Assembly: GCA_048013815.1 (NCBI GenBank)
Contig: CM106585.1
Span: forward strand, 24,157,963-24,221,962
Direction: 5' to 3'
DNA: 64,000 nt
Origin: Setoptus koraiensis
Lineage: Eukaryota > Arthropoda
Position numbers and translations under genes: made by a program. Below, piece by piece: positions 22,143-34,603 of this stretch. Under the pieces are notes generated by a model, which saw only the letters and a list, made by a program, of their open reading frames with translations, was not told where the DNA came from and did not search any database. The stretch's first letter is position 1; every line of letters starts with the position of its first letter.

Positions 22143-22353
22143 CTATCGGACAACATAATCTGTACGATATAAATTAGATTTACATGATGTATGACTGTAG
22201 AAAATATTCAACCTTCTCCTTTGGCCTAAAACGTCTATCGCTGAAACTATCGCATATCGTATTATTTCGACCCTCCCTCGCCTCGGAGGTTCGAATTCTT
22301 GGCTGGACATTGGAGCCTCAGATGGGATCACCTTAATCAGAAATGACTTCGGA
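22143..22353 (-). CDS. Candidate terminal exon, possibly an alternative 3' end of the Spatzle-like gene
   Basis: A pyrimidine-rich acceptor (TTTTCCTTCTTTTTCAG) precedes a 69-codon frame that includes SSQEFEPPRRGRVEIIRYA and ends LYRTDYVVR-stop, with an AATAAA 30 nt later. The frame needs an incoming phase of 2. The only donor-like site near the end of the Spatzle knot exon with that phase is ATT|GTAGTC (exon end 22611), which is weak. If used, it would replace the last residue of the normal form with a 70-residue tail. The exon resembles no family I know and could belong to another transcript. Confidence 0.35.
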
Positions 22354-22606
22354 CTGAAAAAGAAGGAAAAAAAATTGCATCTATGAAATTAATTTCTGTA
22401 ATACTATATAAGATTTGACATTCAAGGAATAATCAATTGTAATATATACAATTGCTAGCATAGGGTCGCAGTGTAAGTTTTCTTTTGATCTTATTCGGTA
22501 CCTGAGACTTGATAAAAGATAACTAGGACTTGATAAAATCTAAATAGTTTTGTTATATAAATTTATGGTTTTTGCGGTATTCGTTTCCGATGTACGTTTT
22601 TGTTGA

Positions 22607-25600
22607 CTACAATATTGGGCTTGTGGGTGGTGCTGTCTTCTTTATAGGATGAACACGACACACACAACCGGCCGGAAATTTAAATAATGCTACTTGAGGG
22701 CTTCTTGATGGATCATGTGGGTCGATAGCTATCATTCTATGAAGACTGTATCGTTGTTGGCACGTTGAATCATAAAAGGGGGCGATAAACTCGCATGGCG
22801 TATTAGGTTGTCTATTAATAAGGTTAAGATAAAGAGCAGAGATGATTACGAAAATCAGTGTCCGGTTGATTAATGATTGATTCAAGAAACATCTATTCCT
22901 ATGCCCGTTTGGCTAGCTATATGTATCGATCAAGTATACTTACGCGCAGCTCTCAGTTCTAACTTTCTGAGGGAATACGTCAGTGTTAACCACCAGCATC
23001 CACTCTCTGGTGATTTCGTCTTTGGCCCAACCAGGCCTCATAACATCCACTTGCGTCTGGCAAGCAAATTTGCCTCTGGCTGCCTGGTTGTTAGTTGTGT
23101 TGAAGTCATCTTTGTGAAGCTCCTGGTCTGAGACAGTCTGCAATTCTTCGTACATTATTCTCACTGATCTGAAACTTTTCTCAACCGCTTGTCTGACTTC
23201 ATTCCTGATTAATTAATGTAAAAGAGATAAAAAAGAGGCATCAATAAAATCATAATTACAACAAGTTAAAACAGAACCAAAAGAATAAAAAAAATCGCCC
23301 CTTACATAGGATAGTCTTTCGTGAGGACACAAAAGTTCTTGCCGGTCAATGTACAATTTGGCACCTGACCATTGGCTAAAGGTTGGTCGGGCCTCCTGAT
23401 TGTAACACTTGGCCCGTGCTCGAATGTGGGCACCGAAATGGAGTTTTGTTTCTCGTCACTGGACAATTGTTGTTGTTGGTTGTTGATATTGTTGTTGGCA
23501 CCTTGTTGTGATTGTTGTTGCTGCTGTTGTTGCATATCAATACGAACTGGGTCTCGTTCTGGGCCGCCGGATAGCTGGGATCCGTCGGAGCTGTCGGCGT
23601 TAGTTGATATGGTTGCAATTCTCATTCCTGGCTGCTGTTGCCTGTTACTCTGTTGCATTATTTGCACTTGACCCTGGCTATTTATCATCATAGCCGCCGG
23701 ACGACCAAACGGAACAGGTTGATTTGTTAACACTGTCATTCTATTTGCACCACCAAACTGTCTAATGGCATTATTTTGCATCATTGGTGGCATCATCGGT
23801 TGCGATTCCATTTGAGCCATTAATTGATTGCTGAGTTGTAAACGTTCGCGTTGATTTTGTTTACTAGCAACGGATCTCTGTTCTGTCATGGACATGGGTG
23901 TTGGTTGAGACGATGTTTTGGACCTACTGAAATCTGTCCTTAAACGCGTTGGTATAAATGAGTATTGCTGCTGCTGCAGAGTCTTACTCTTTCTGCCACC
24001 CTTGACTTGTCTATTGGTCTCTATAATGGAGTTGTTGCCCGAGGCAATTGGCTGCTGTTGTTCAATCATGTTGAGTTGCTTCTTTGGCTGATTGGTATTA
24101 ATTGAAACAGGTGTCACTGTTACAAAATCGCCAACAGTGGTAGTGCTAACGGTTATATTACTTGTAGCAACTAAGCCTGCCATATTATTGTTGTTGTCCA
24201 GTTCATTTTGTTGTTTTGTTACTATTGTGGCCGTTGTGGTGGTTGTCGGTCTATCTGTTGCTTGTTGTGATAGCTTGATAGTTGATAATTGCTGTTGCTC
24301 ACTAGATTGTGTTTGGCTTTTAGTTGGCTGAGTAGTAATAGAATTAGTAGTAGTTGTAGTAATAGTTGTGGGCTTCATAGTGGTGGTAGTGGTAGTTTGT
24401 TGTTGCTCATTAACAATTTCATTATTGTCTAAATTCATAGCCGACACTAGGGGCTGTTGTGTTGTTGTCAACATTTGTCTGCCTGATGTCGTTGACATGA
24501 TAGTTGATGACATTTGTTTATTAATATTGGGTAACATTGTCACTGAGCTAGCTGAATTGCCTGTTGTAGAAACAGAGTTGCCTGATGTTGCCTGTGTAAT
24601 TGGTGAAGTTGTAGTTGTTGTTTGCCTGTTGTTGGCGGCCGCGCTTGTTGTTGCAGTTGCCATGATGGTGGTCATTGGTTGTCTACCTTTAATCTGTTGC
24701 TGCTGGGTCATGCCTCTGGCGAGTATCATCTGATCTGGTTGAGTTGATGCAGTGTTCGTTTGGGTAAACTGTACAAATTTAGTTGTTGGTGGCTCGCTAG
24801 CCGTTGTTGACTGTGTTCGCTGAACTGTCTTACTTGTGGTCATTGGAGCAAAAGTTGTCATTTGTGTTTGTTGTTGTTGTGATTGTTGATTGATGTGCAT
24901 AATCAATGGTGACATTATGTCATTTTCACTAGCACCTGTCATAGCGATCATAGATGATGGTTGCTGATTTGCTGCCGATATTTGCCCCTGTGACGATGAT
25001 CTATCCATCATCTTCTTACCTATGGTGGCCGGTCTCAATTTCATGCCTGGACTTGTCAGTTGTGATGCTGTTGTCTTAGCACCTGCATTGCTTGTTTTGG
25101 CTTGCGGTGATTGCAGGTTGTTGTTTGTATTTGCGGTGGAGGTCTTAGTTGACGACATGATTGCCGGTTGTCTCATAGATTGCATAGATGCTTTCTGCAT
25201 GAATTGTTGTTGTTGTTGTTGTTGCTGCTGCTGCTGCTGTTGTGGCATAGATTGAGTTGACATTGATTGCATAGCTGGCGTGCCAATGACAGTTGTAGTG
25301 GTCATCTGAGGACTGTTGTTTGTCATTGTCATCAGCTGAATCGCCGGAAATTGTTGACCACTTGCCGTTGATTGCTTCATCGCTTGTCGCATTATAATGG
25401 GACCTTGAGATGTCATGATAACTGTTTGATCGTTTGATCCAAACGATTGCTGTCGACCATTTTGTGTTTGTGTGCCACTGTCACCGCCGCTCATAGGTGA
25501 TCGTGTTGGTGGAGGTGGTTGCAATTTACGTTGTGGCCTACGTGTTGTTGTTGATACTATTGCCGATACGGTTGTTACACTTTCAGGCTCACCACCAATT

Positions 25601-28600
25601 GTCTGCTGCTGTTGTCTATTACTATTGTTTACATTTGTGCCAGTAGAGGGATTTGTGGTTGTGGTGAAGGGGGCTCCAGTTGTTGTGATGCTGGCGTTTG
25701 AGTCGTCTGAGGTGATAGTTATCGACTTGGCTGTAGTTCGCATCATTTGTTGTGTCAGACCATTATTGTCATTGATTTGTTGGCCATTATTGTCTTGAGT
25801 GGACATTGTCATGCCAACCACTGACTGATTGTTGTCTTTATTTCTAGTTCCGCTGTCACCAGTTGTCGTTGATACTCCCATTTCATTTGTCAGCATAGTC
25901 ATCATTGGATTGAACGTCGTTGTTGTTGTTGTTGGTGCTGGTCTTAGTTTGTTTTGTGTTGGTGTCTTGGTGCTCATAGAGCCCATTTCGCTTGTTGTTG
26001 GCGCTTGAATTCTGGGTATATCATTGTCCATCATAATAGTTTCCATCATGTTGTTGAACTGTTGTTGTTGCTGCTCTCTCGACATCATCATCATGTCGCT
26101 GTTGGTCATCATTGATCTAGAGGGCGATTGAATGGTTGTTGGCTTCTGCACGCGTGCAATATCCTCCGTTACCATCATGTTCAATGTTTGTGTTTGTGTT
26201 GTTTGCGGTGACGTTGTTGAGACGCTAGTTGTTTGTTGTTGATTATTTGTCACTGATAGCCTATCTGAGTTATCATTATTGGCCATATCAACATTGTTGC
26301 TATTGTCGTTATTTTGTTGCTCACTATTGTTGTTGTTGTTGTTGTTGTTGTTGCTGTTGACATTGCTAGTGTTGTCCATCAAGTCCATCATGAGCATCAT
26401 CATGTTGTTGTCGTTATTATCCAAAATTGTTGTACTTGGAGCCATAGTACTGGCCGGTGTTGAGCCAACACTTTGCTGTTGTCTCATTGCCTCATTTGAA
26501 TTATCTTCGTTTGTATTCATTACATTGGTGGTCGTCATCATGTCGGCCCCCATGATGCCATTGTCATTGTCATTGTTATTGTTATCATTTTGGCCCAAAT
26601 TAGATTGAGTGCTCATTTGATCAGACGTTACACCTTGTTGTGTTGACACATTCATTGGCATATTATCTTCGGAACTGTCATCATTGTCATCATTTTCACT
26701 ATTCATATTTTCTTCTTTTGTCAATTCGGGCGGAATTCCGTCACTCTCTGTAGTTGTTGTAAACCCACTAGCGTCATCATTACCTTGATTAGCTTGGTCA
26801 CCGCCATTGGTCATCATTGACTTTGTGGTGCTTGAGCCATCATTGGCCATCATAGCTGTTGTTGTTGTTGTTGCTACTACTTTTGTTGTTCTAGATATAT
26901 CTTCGCCCTGCATGTCAATTTGACCATTATCGCCATCCTCATTAGAGCCTCTAGAATTGCCACTGTCGTCACTATTACTAGTGGTACTTGTTTTCATTGT
27001 TGTTGTTGGCATCTGTTGTTGAATATTAATCATTTCGAAATCAGTTGTTTGAGTTGAGCTAGCCATTGTTGACGCAGATGTCGATGATGTTGTTGCAGGC
27101 GTAGTTGTTGTTGCTGCTATCGGCGTTGTTAATATTTCTCCCGAAGCATTAGTGACACTATTGCTATCGAAATTAGTAGCCCTACTAGCACTGGTACTCG
27201 AAACAGTGGGTTGTGATGTAGCACCGGAAGTTGTTGTTGTTGTTGTTGTCTGGGTTGGTGTGTTCGATGTGACCAATCGCTCCAAGTTCATTTGCATAGT
27301 TGATGCTTGCTGTTGTTTAGTTGAGCCAGGTCTCGTATTTGTATTAGCGTTCGTCATGATTGTTTTTGTTGTGGGAGCCATTGTTGTTGTTTGCATAATT
27401 CGTGCGATCGTTGTCGGTGTTGTCGAGTCACCTCTGTCAGAAGTTGCCGGTGTCGTTGTTGTTGGTATTGGCTTGAATTGGGACATCATAGTGATCATGT
27501 TTCGCATAGTTGGTCGTCCATTAACCAAATCAACTCTCTGCTGTTGATTATTGTTGTTAATTGTTTTTGTGGTTATTCTCTGCTGATCGGAATCCGTTCT
27601 TGTTATTGGAGTCTCTTGATTTAAGTCAACTTGCTGCTGGCCACTTTTGGTCTGACCATTGACATTTGTCGTCATAGTTGTTGCTTGTTGCTGTCGAATT
27701 GTTTGTGCCGGTGCTGTTGCTGTCGTCATTGTTGTTGTCGTTGTTGTTGTCATGGGCCTAAAAGAATTCGAAGTCACTTTTGTTGCAACATTTGACAATC
27801 CTGTGGTTGTTGTTGCTGTTGTCGGCATTGTTGGTCTAATAGTAGCAGCTGTAGTAGTTCTGAATTGTTGCTGCCCATTACTTGTTGTCATCATGTTTGT
27901 TCTACTAGTTGTTGGATTAGACGTAGTTGTTGTGGGGGCCAGTGTGGCCATTGTAGATTGTTGTTTAACACCACCAGCACTATTAGCACGTACTGTTTGT
28001 TGTTGTTGTTGTTGCGTCATCATAGTGGGACCAAAAGTTGTTGTTGTTGTGGTCTGTTGCTGCTGCTGTTGTTGTTGTTGATTTTGATTAGGTGTTGATG
28101 GTGTGCTCATGTCCTGATCAGTTGTTGGCACAATAGTGCTCATTGTCTTTCCATCCTGGCGTTGTTGCTGTTGTTGTTGTTGTTGTTGCTGTTGCTGAGC
28201 TGAATCCATACCTGTCGAACCTGTTGCTACACTCTGAATGGTGGGGCTTGTTGTTGGTGCACGCATATCAATTAGATTACTATTTGTCATCGATTGCTGC
28301 TGCGGTTGCTTTTTGCTCGTTGCCATCATTGTCGATGGCCCCGTGATTGAGGCTGCATCCATTTTGGTGAGAATCATCATTTGAGTTACATCCGCTTCTT
28401 TGTTGGTTCTGCCAGCTTCTGTCTGTTGCAACTTGATGTTATTGTCCATGGAATCGTTGTTGATAGAGTTGTTGTTGTTGCTGTTGTTGTCCTCCTCTTC
28501 TATGTAGTCCATTTGATGTTGTTGTTCTATTCTATCCTCGTTATCTGATATCTGATTCTCTCTCATTTGACTGATGGAGAATGCAACAGGTTGCAATCTA

Positions 28601-30072
28601 GAATCAACTTCATTCGACGCCAATGATTGTCTGGCAAGTTTGTTGTCACGCTGATTTGCGCCACTTGCAGGGGCACTTGTAGCAGAATTCATTGAGCTGC
28701 TTACTGGACGAACTCTCATTCCTGGCAAAATCTGATTAAATTGTTGTTGATCTCTCTGATTAGCCAATTGATTGTTGACTGTGAATTGATTGTTGTTATT
28801 AGCGACAACACGATTGCTCTTGGTAACCATTGGCATTTGTGATTGTTGCTGTTGCGAATTGACCATATCAAATCTAGAGCTAGCTGTTTGCTTGCCCATT
28901 GGTTGTTGTTGATTGAAAGTTGTCTTATTTTTGGCCCTTTGCATCATAGTTCTCATTTGTATGCCCATTTGGCTGCTGTTATCCTGTTGCTGCTGTAGAT
29001 TGTCTTGTTCTCCCATAGAATCAACATCATTGGTAGCTTGTTGCTGTTCAGCATTATTAGCTTGCCTATTTGGTCTACCTTGTTCTTGTATCAAATTTGA
29101 ATTTAAATTATTTGTCGTTCTTTTGTTGGTGCTTGTTTGTTCGCGGTCAGAAGTTGGCTTAGTTTTGGTCCGTTCTAACTCTATGTTGTTGTTGTTGTTG
29201 TTGTTGTTATTATCATTATTATTGTTGTCGTTGTTGTTACGATAATTATTGTTGTTATTATTATTATTATTATCAATGATATTTAAATTTTGATTATTAT
29301 TAGCTTGCTGTTGTTGGGTTTGCTGTAGCTGTAGCTGTGGCAGTGATTGTGGTTGCTTTATTGCAACCGCTGTAATCGCTGGTGATGATTGCATTGTCAC
29401 CATCCCATTAGCTGTTAGTGTTTTGCCGCCAAATGACACAGCCTTAATTGGCCTAATTGTAGGCTCAACAGCCTCATTGATATACTCTGTTGTTGTTAGT
29501 TTTGGTTTAGACCAATTAATACAATAGATTGGATAGCGTAGGCGCAAGGATTATAATGGGTTGGGATATCAACAGGTAGAATGGTTCGGTTGTTTGTGGG
29601 TTAGTTGTCAGATGAGATGGGTTAGTGACAGTTGGCGAGAGGTTGGTTTGTTGGTTTAATTTGTGCGGCAAGCAAAATTGAGTTTTCGTTAATTAGCTCA
29701 TGTGTAAGATAGTTGAGTAGAGAGAAAGCAATAAGTCATGATTAAGTTTGAGATAAACAGATTCACAGTTTACAAGAGCAAAGAAGCAAATGCAAATTTA
29801 TATGCAAATTTTTGTTAACATTGACATCATTAATCAACAAGGCGGTTACACACTAAGCTGTTATGTGCTGCTGTTTTGGTTTGGGTCATTTAATACTTAC
29901 GTTGCCACCAGAGATTCCACCAATTATTGTTATCTTGATTGTTGTTTATTTGTATCATTTCCTGTTGACGGCTTGGCGCCTGACGCTTCGAATGGTGCAA
30001 AGTGGATTGGGCACCGATGGTCACCAGAGCCATCACCAGCAGGCCACTGACAATAACGAGCTGCCACAGAAG
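22607..30072 (-). CDS. spz-like: Spatzle-like cystine-knot cytokine with an enormous low-complexity pro-region
   Basis: Exons on the minus strand: 29901-30072, 23306-29486, 22944-23204 and 22607-22811, plus a seven-codon first exon listed separately. All junctions are GT-AG with matching phases. The full model gives 2,279 residues. A secretion signal (LLWQLVIVSGLLVMALVTIGAQS) is followed by about 2,050 residues dominated by Q, T, N, S and M with poly-Q, poly-T and poly-N runs. The pro-domain ends NCTLTGKNFCVLTKDYP, a Spatzle-type C...FC...DYP motif. The mature domain (about 2173-2260) has six cysteines: FAC, EWMLVVNTDVFPQKVRTESC, PCEFIAPF, STCQQRYSLHRMIAID and AGCVC. This matches the Spatzle/neurotrophin knot (W..IVN...Q.VR.E.C; PF...C.Q.Y..H). 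Such ligands, once cleaved, activate Toll receptors in immunity and development. No clear furin site precedes the knot. Known Spatzle proteins are far shorter (a few hundred to about 900 residues). Confidence 0.85.
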
Positions 30073-31390
30073 CTACCATTTGAAAGTGAACAAAACACAC
30101 CAACAAACACAAATTAATAATAAAAAGTGTGAGAGATTAATCATTTGTGGCGTAATTAAGCAAGCCCGATTAGAGGCACACCTTTCACTTTCATTTTAAG
30201 GCAAAATGGGGCCTGGGAGAAAAAGCGTCAACACTCATGGTTGATGCGATTTGTATTGTGATAGGTATTTGCATTTGTGACTTGTCTCTTGTCGCTTTCT
30301 GCTATCAGTTGTTTGCAACATAAACAAACAACGCGTGAGATAAAGGAAGTTGCCCGTTATAATCGCAGTGAAGAGACTTAATTGAGAAATGCGTACATTG
30401 GATAGATTTGGTATGTGGAAAATTAAAAAATCAATCTCTCATTAAATGTATAACATGATGAGATTAGATTGCTGGCGTCTCAATGGCGTTGCTGGTTAGA
30501 TTGATTGAACAACAGCAACAGCAACAAGCAACTTGTTTGTTTGTTTGTTTAATCTTTGCAACAATTTACAACAATCTGTAGCCAACAATCTACAGTTGCG
30601 ATTCGTTTCGATTGATTCGTTTATATCCGACTTGTCCGATGAGTTGAGCTGCCTGCGAGAGGCGAGAAAGAAATTAAAATTTCGCTGTAAATCGTCAATC
30701 TAATCTCATACACACTCTTAGATACACACTTACACGTAGGAAAAGTGTTGTATCAGCTGAAAAAGTTGGTTGCAGCTAACGAGAGAGGGAGAGTTTATAT
30801 ATTATGTGTCCATAAACAACAATTGGTGTGAGAATAACTCGCTAAATTAATGCATCATTTGGAAAGTTGCAGATGCAACGGATTAGATGAGAATGTTGAC
30901 CGGATGCAAAACTTTTAACGATTGGTAGCTCGTTTGTTGGTTGCAGCAGCGACCATTTGACTGGACGACCGATGATCCGACTAACCGATGTGATCATTTG
31001 ATCATCTGATCATCCGATCAGCTAGCTCAAACATTTGCTGGCTGAGCAAGCGCCCGACTAACATTCAGCTGTTGCATCAGACTGTTTGGACTGTTCGATC
31101 AACACTAGACAATATTACATAAACTAGCCTGACGTCAGCGGTCACTCTGATTATATAACTGATAGCGTTATAAGTTATAAGCGATAAGCGGCAAGCGGCA
31201 AGGAGTAGCCGTTGTTTAGTAAGTAGGAAGTGGCCACTTTGAGCTGTCCATCATTTTGCTAACGATGGGCGCGCATCATTTGGCCAATAGGTGAGCTTGC
31301 TCGGCGGTCAGTTGCTAGTAATAGTGAGACGCTTGCAAGTTGATTGGGCCACTGTCTAACAAGTGAGCATCGCGCCTGCTTGCGAGAGAC

Positions 31391-31458
31391 ATTGCGAGTC
31401 ACATTGCGAGTCACATTGCGAGACACATTGCGAGACACATTGCGAGACACATTGCGAG
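31391..31458. repeat. 12-bp minisatellite (ATTGCGAGWCAC), about 5.7 copies
   Basis: Two copies of ATTGCGAGTCAC are followed by three of ATTGCGAGACAC and a partial unit. The minus-strand reading frame through it (repeated SRNV) is a by-product. Confidence 0.9.
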
Positions 31459-33902
31459 CGAGAGAGAGCCGAACAAAAATATTGACAGGCTGATTGACGC
31501 AATCGTTTGCGTCCAAATGCGATAACCGCGAACCAACTTCTTTTGAGGCTAACTCCAACTGAAACCGTTAGAGTTGCCGCTTCTCTTACCTCCGATAGCC
31601 GCATCGTTGTAACGGTCTTAATCATCATATCGACGCAGTTTGATTGTCGGTTGGCGCTGTCGTCGTTTTAGTTGTCGTTTTGGATGTCGCTTTCAGTTGT
31701 CGCTTTCAGTTGTCGTTTGGCTTGTCGTTTGACTTGTCGCTTTTGGCTGAGAAGATTGAGGGGGGGGGGGCAAAAAGTCAAAGCCGTTGTGTCATCACGA
31801 GGACACTCAAATAATGTGAATAGTCTGATGGACGAGCACAATCTAATCGATGATTCATATCATTGCCTGTAGCTGTTGCACCAGCACACTTAATAGCGAC
31901 ATAATTACCAGCTAATGACGATGAGCCCGACAGCACGACGATGACTACTTATATTATACTGCGACAATATATTGTGAACTGTATATTGTAAACTGTATAT
32001 TGTATATTGTTTAGCGTATGTTGGCCCTAATGATGACTCGGCCCGATGCATAAACCTGTACCTGTGCCAGTAACGGTGTAAATTGTTAACGGTATAAATG
32101 TGCTATGATGCAATGATGCCGACATCTATAGATGGTAATTGTAAGCTGATGCAATGGCGACGCTAGGTAATTGTTATCATTATCGTTATGGTTGCAACAT
32201 TAATATATTATTAATATATTATTAATATATTATTAGTGTATTATATGGGGATGCCTTTCAATTATGCACATTGCCAGAGAACATCCGACATAAATTGTTA
32301 TATCGACGGCATATATTATCGATAGAAGCCTATTTGCGGTTGTATTTGAATTGGAATCGATAATTGTGTGAGCTCGTCTGTCGGTTAATAGTTATCCATT
32401 GATAGTTATTGATAGTTATGAGGGCAACTGTTATTTCTGAATGAATCAGTTATCGATCAATTCATTATTGATGTCGCTTGTTGTTGCTGCGTGATTGTGT
32501 CACCAAAGATGATTTATCGATTTTGTATTTGTTGGCTGCCCAATCAACTATTTACACTAATTGTTGCTAAATTTGCTAAATTGAAATTATCTCATTGTTA
32601 TACTTGTACTTGTAGTTGTAGTAAGTTAAATTTGATTAGAAATGACAGTGTCAACTAATATAAATGCCAATTATAATTGAGTGAAACTATCACAACTAAT
32701 GAGTGACTAACTATGATTGTTAATATTTAGCTAATACTGCTCACATGCTAACACTAATAACAGTCTATAGTGATGTGATTTGCATAGTGTTGTGTCGCTA
32801 TCATGAACACACTTACACGCACCGTTAATTTGCTTGTGTCTCAATGTGCTCTTGCCTATATGCCACCACATATACGTAGTGCGCATGCGACAGGTGCATT
32901 GGCCGGCAGCTAGCGACGGGGTTGGCTTCATTGGACAGGTATCAACAGCGCGCGTTGTGGGCAGGGCCACAACTAATCATGACATCAAAATGGGAAGAGT
33001 GACTTTAATCACTGGCTCACAATGCTGTCATTACACGACTCACTTATTACCATCAGCTGACTCATGTTTGTGTGTCTAGACAACGAGCTTGCCATTTGTT
33101 GGCTGAGTTGCGGTGTTGCTCACAAGTCAGCTTGTTGATTGCTCATTGCTGGTCATTGCCACTGAAATGAGCCAATTGAGATTGCATTGAGACACACTTG
33201 TTAGGTGAGTGCCCACAAGACAAGTCTGCTCTGTCGTATAGTGATCGCATGGTGATCTCAACAGAGACAGAGCCAACAAGAAAGAGAAATGCAGCCGATG
33301 TGATGGGGCAAAAGTATACTAATTAGTTTGTGCGTGTGTGTTGTGCTCACCTGAGGCCGTTAGTGGAGTGTGTGTGTGTGTGTGTTGGCAAGAGCACACG
33401 ACAACAACATTACCATCACATTATGAATAATGATGACGCCTAGCGGTGGCCAGTAGACACACACACACAGCACACACAGTAGATGTAGACACAGGTGAGT
33501 TGATTGGGCAAACTAAGTTGTTTAAGAGTGCATCAAATTGGTGAGAGTTGACGAAAGCAACAATTAATGCAAGTGATCAGTGCAGCTTGCGGGTGGCCAC
33601 TCACAATGCATTGTGACTATACTATAGCCACTATGTTACGTAATGTAACATGTATGTTATGTAATAATTACTGTGTAAGACAACACGACACACCTTTGCA
33701 CGCTTTTGTCTGACTGATGCGCGTTGTTGTTACGCAAGCTAGCTCTACTGTATTGGCATCTAATATCCAGTATCTAACAGGACATTGCAAACTGCATGTT
33801 GGACTAGATATTAGAGAGTCTCTATTGCTATTTACTGTCCATTAACCGTTAGATGTTAGACCAATGTCATAGCGATGGCATCACAACAATATCACTACTC
33901 AC

Positions 33903-33967
33903 TTGTTTACTGTGTGTGCCGCTGTTGGCCCGAACAAAACACAAATAACAAGATGAAAAATAATCAT
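33903..33967 (-). CDS. Weak candidate exon encoding a signal-peptide-like segment
   Basis: The ATG at 33967 opens MIIFHLVICVLFGPTAAHTVN and stops at a donor-like AA|GTGAGT (phase 2). The peptide has a hydrophobic core and a small-residue cleavage site like a secretion signal. The T-rich DNA makes such hydrophobic frames common by chance, and no partner exon with phase 2 is evident, so this may be nothing. It could also be an alternative start of the surrounding minus-strand gene. Confidence 0.2.
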
Positions 33968-34537
33968 AATTATAATACAGTTAGACGCGCCACTTGTTGC
34001 TGTTGTTGCATGTGAACAGCAACAACAACAACAGTTGGCATCATCACATGGGCACAGTCTGTTGGCTTGACGGAAGCAATCAAGCGAGCGACAATTGACC
34101 ACTGGCAACTCGCTCGTCGACTTTCTCTTACAAAATGATTCATTCGACAGCTACTTCAAGTCGCTCATTAGGTGTTACGTTCAACTGTATTATAACTCCG
34201 ATGTGTGTGTGTGTGTGTGTTCTCGCTATATTGTTTATCGCCCCCTGGTAGTAATAATGCAAGCCAATAATACAAGGTTACTCATTTCGCTCGCTTGCTC
34301 TCTTGTTCAGCACACACACACACACATTTGTATACGTAATATAACAGCAACAGGTAACAAAGAAAACAATTAGAAAAACAAAAGCATCATTCGTTTGCTG
34401 TTGCAACTTGCCATTTCCAATTTCACATTTGTCAGTTGATTCAAATTCACAGTTATGTGCCAATGAGTATGGACAACAATCAACCTGTTACATGCTCATT
34501 GTGCTCGTCGCGTTGACCAACACTCACCGATGGTGCA

Positions 34538-34603
34538 GCACAACGCAACACGACACGACACGACACAACACGACACAACGCGACACAACACAACACAAGC
34601 CAG
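34538..34603. repeat. Imperfect ACACG/ACACA pentamer repeat
   Basis: Runs of CGACA and CAACA units, interrupted, for about 65 bp in the large intron. Confidence 0.7.

Noticed and set aside
22275-22300. tRNA-like B box (GGTTCGAATTC)
   Set aside because: No cloverleaf or A box at the right distance; it lies inside the candidate terminal exon read on the other strand.
23372-29245. Many plus-strand reading frames rich in Val, Leu, Cys and Ile across the Spatzle exon
   Set aside because: They are antisense translations of CAA/ACA/AAC runs in the real minus-strand exon; none has its own splice sites or family.
31259-31628. Minus-strand frames with repeated SRNV or SQCV motifs
   Set aside because: They come from the 12-bp minisatellite at 31391-31458, whose length is a multiple of three.
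32731-33079. Overlapping frames on both strands near 32.9 kb with a minus-strand GTAAGT donor
   Set aside because: The minus frame opens with GTG and its first ATG gives no recognisable peptide; the opposite frame is equally open.
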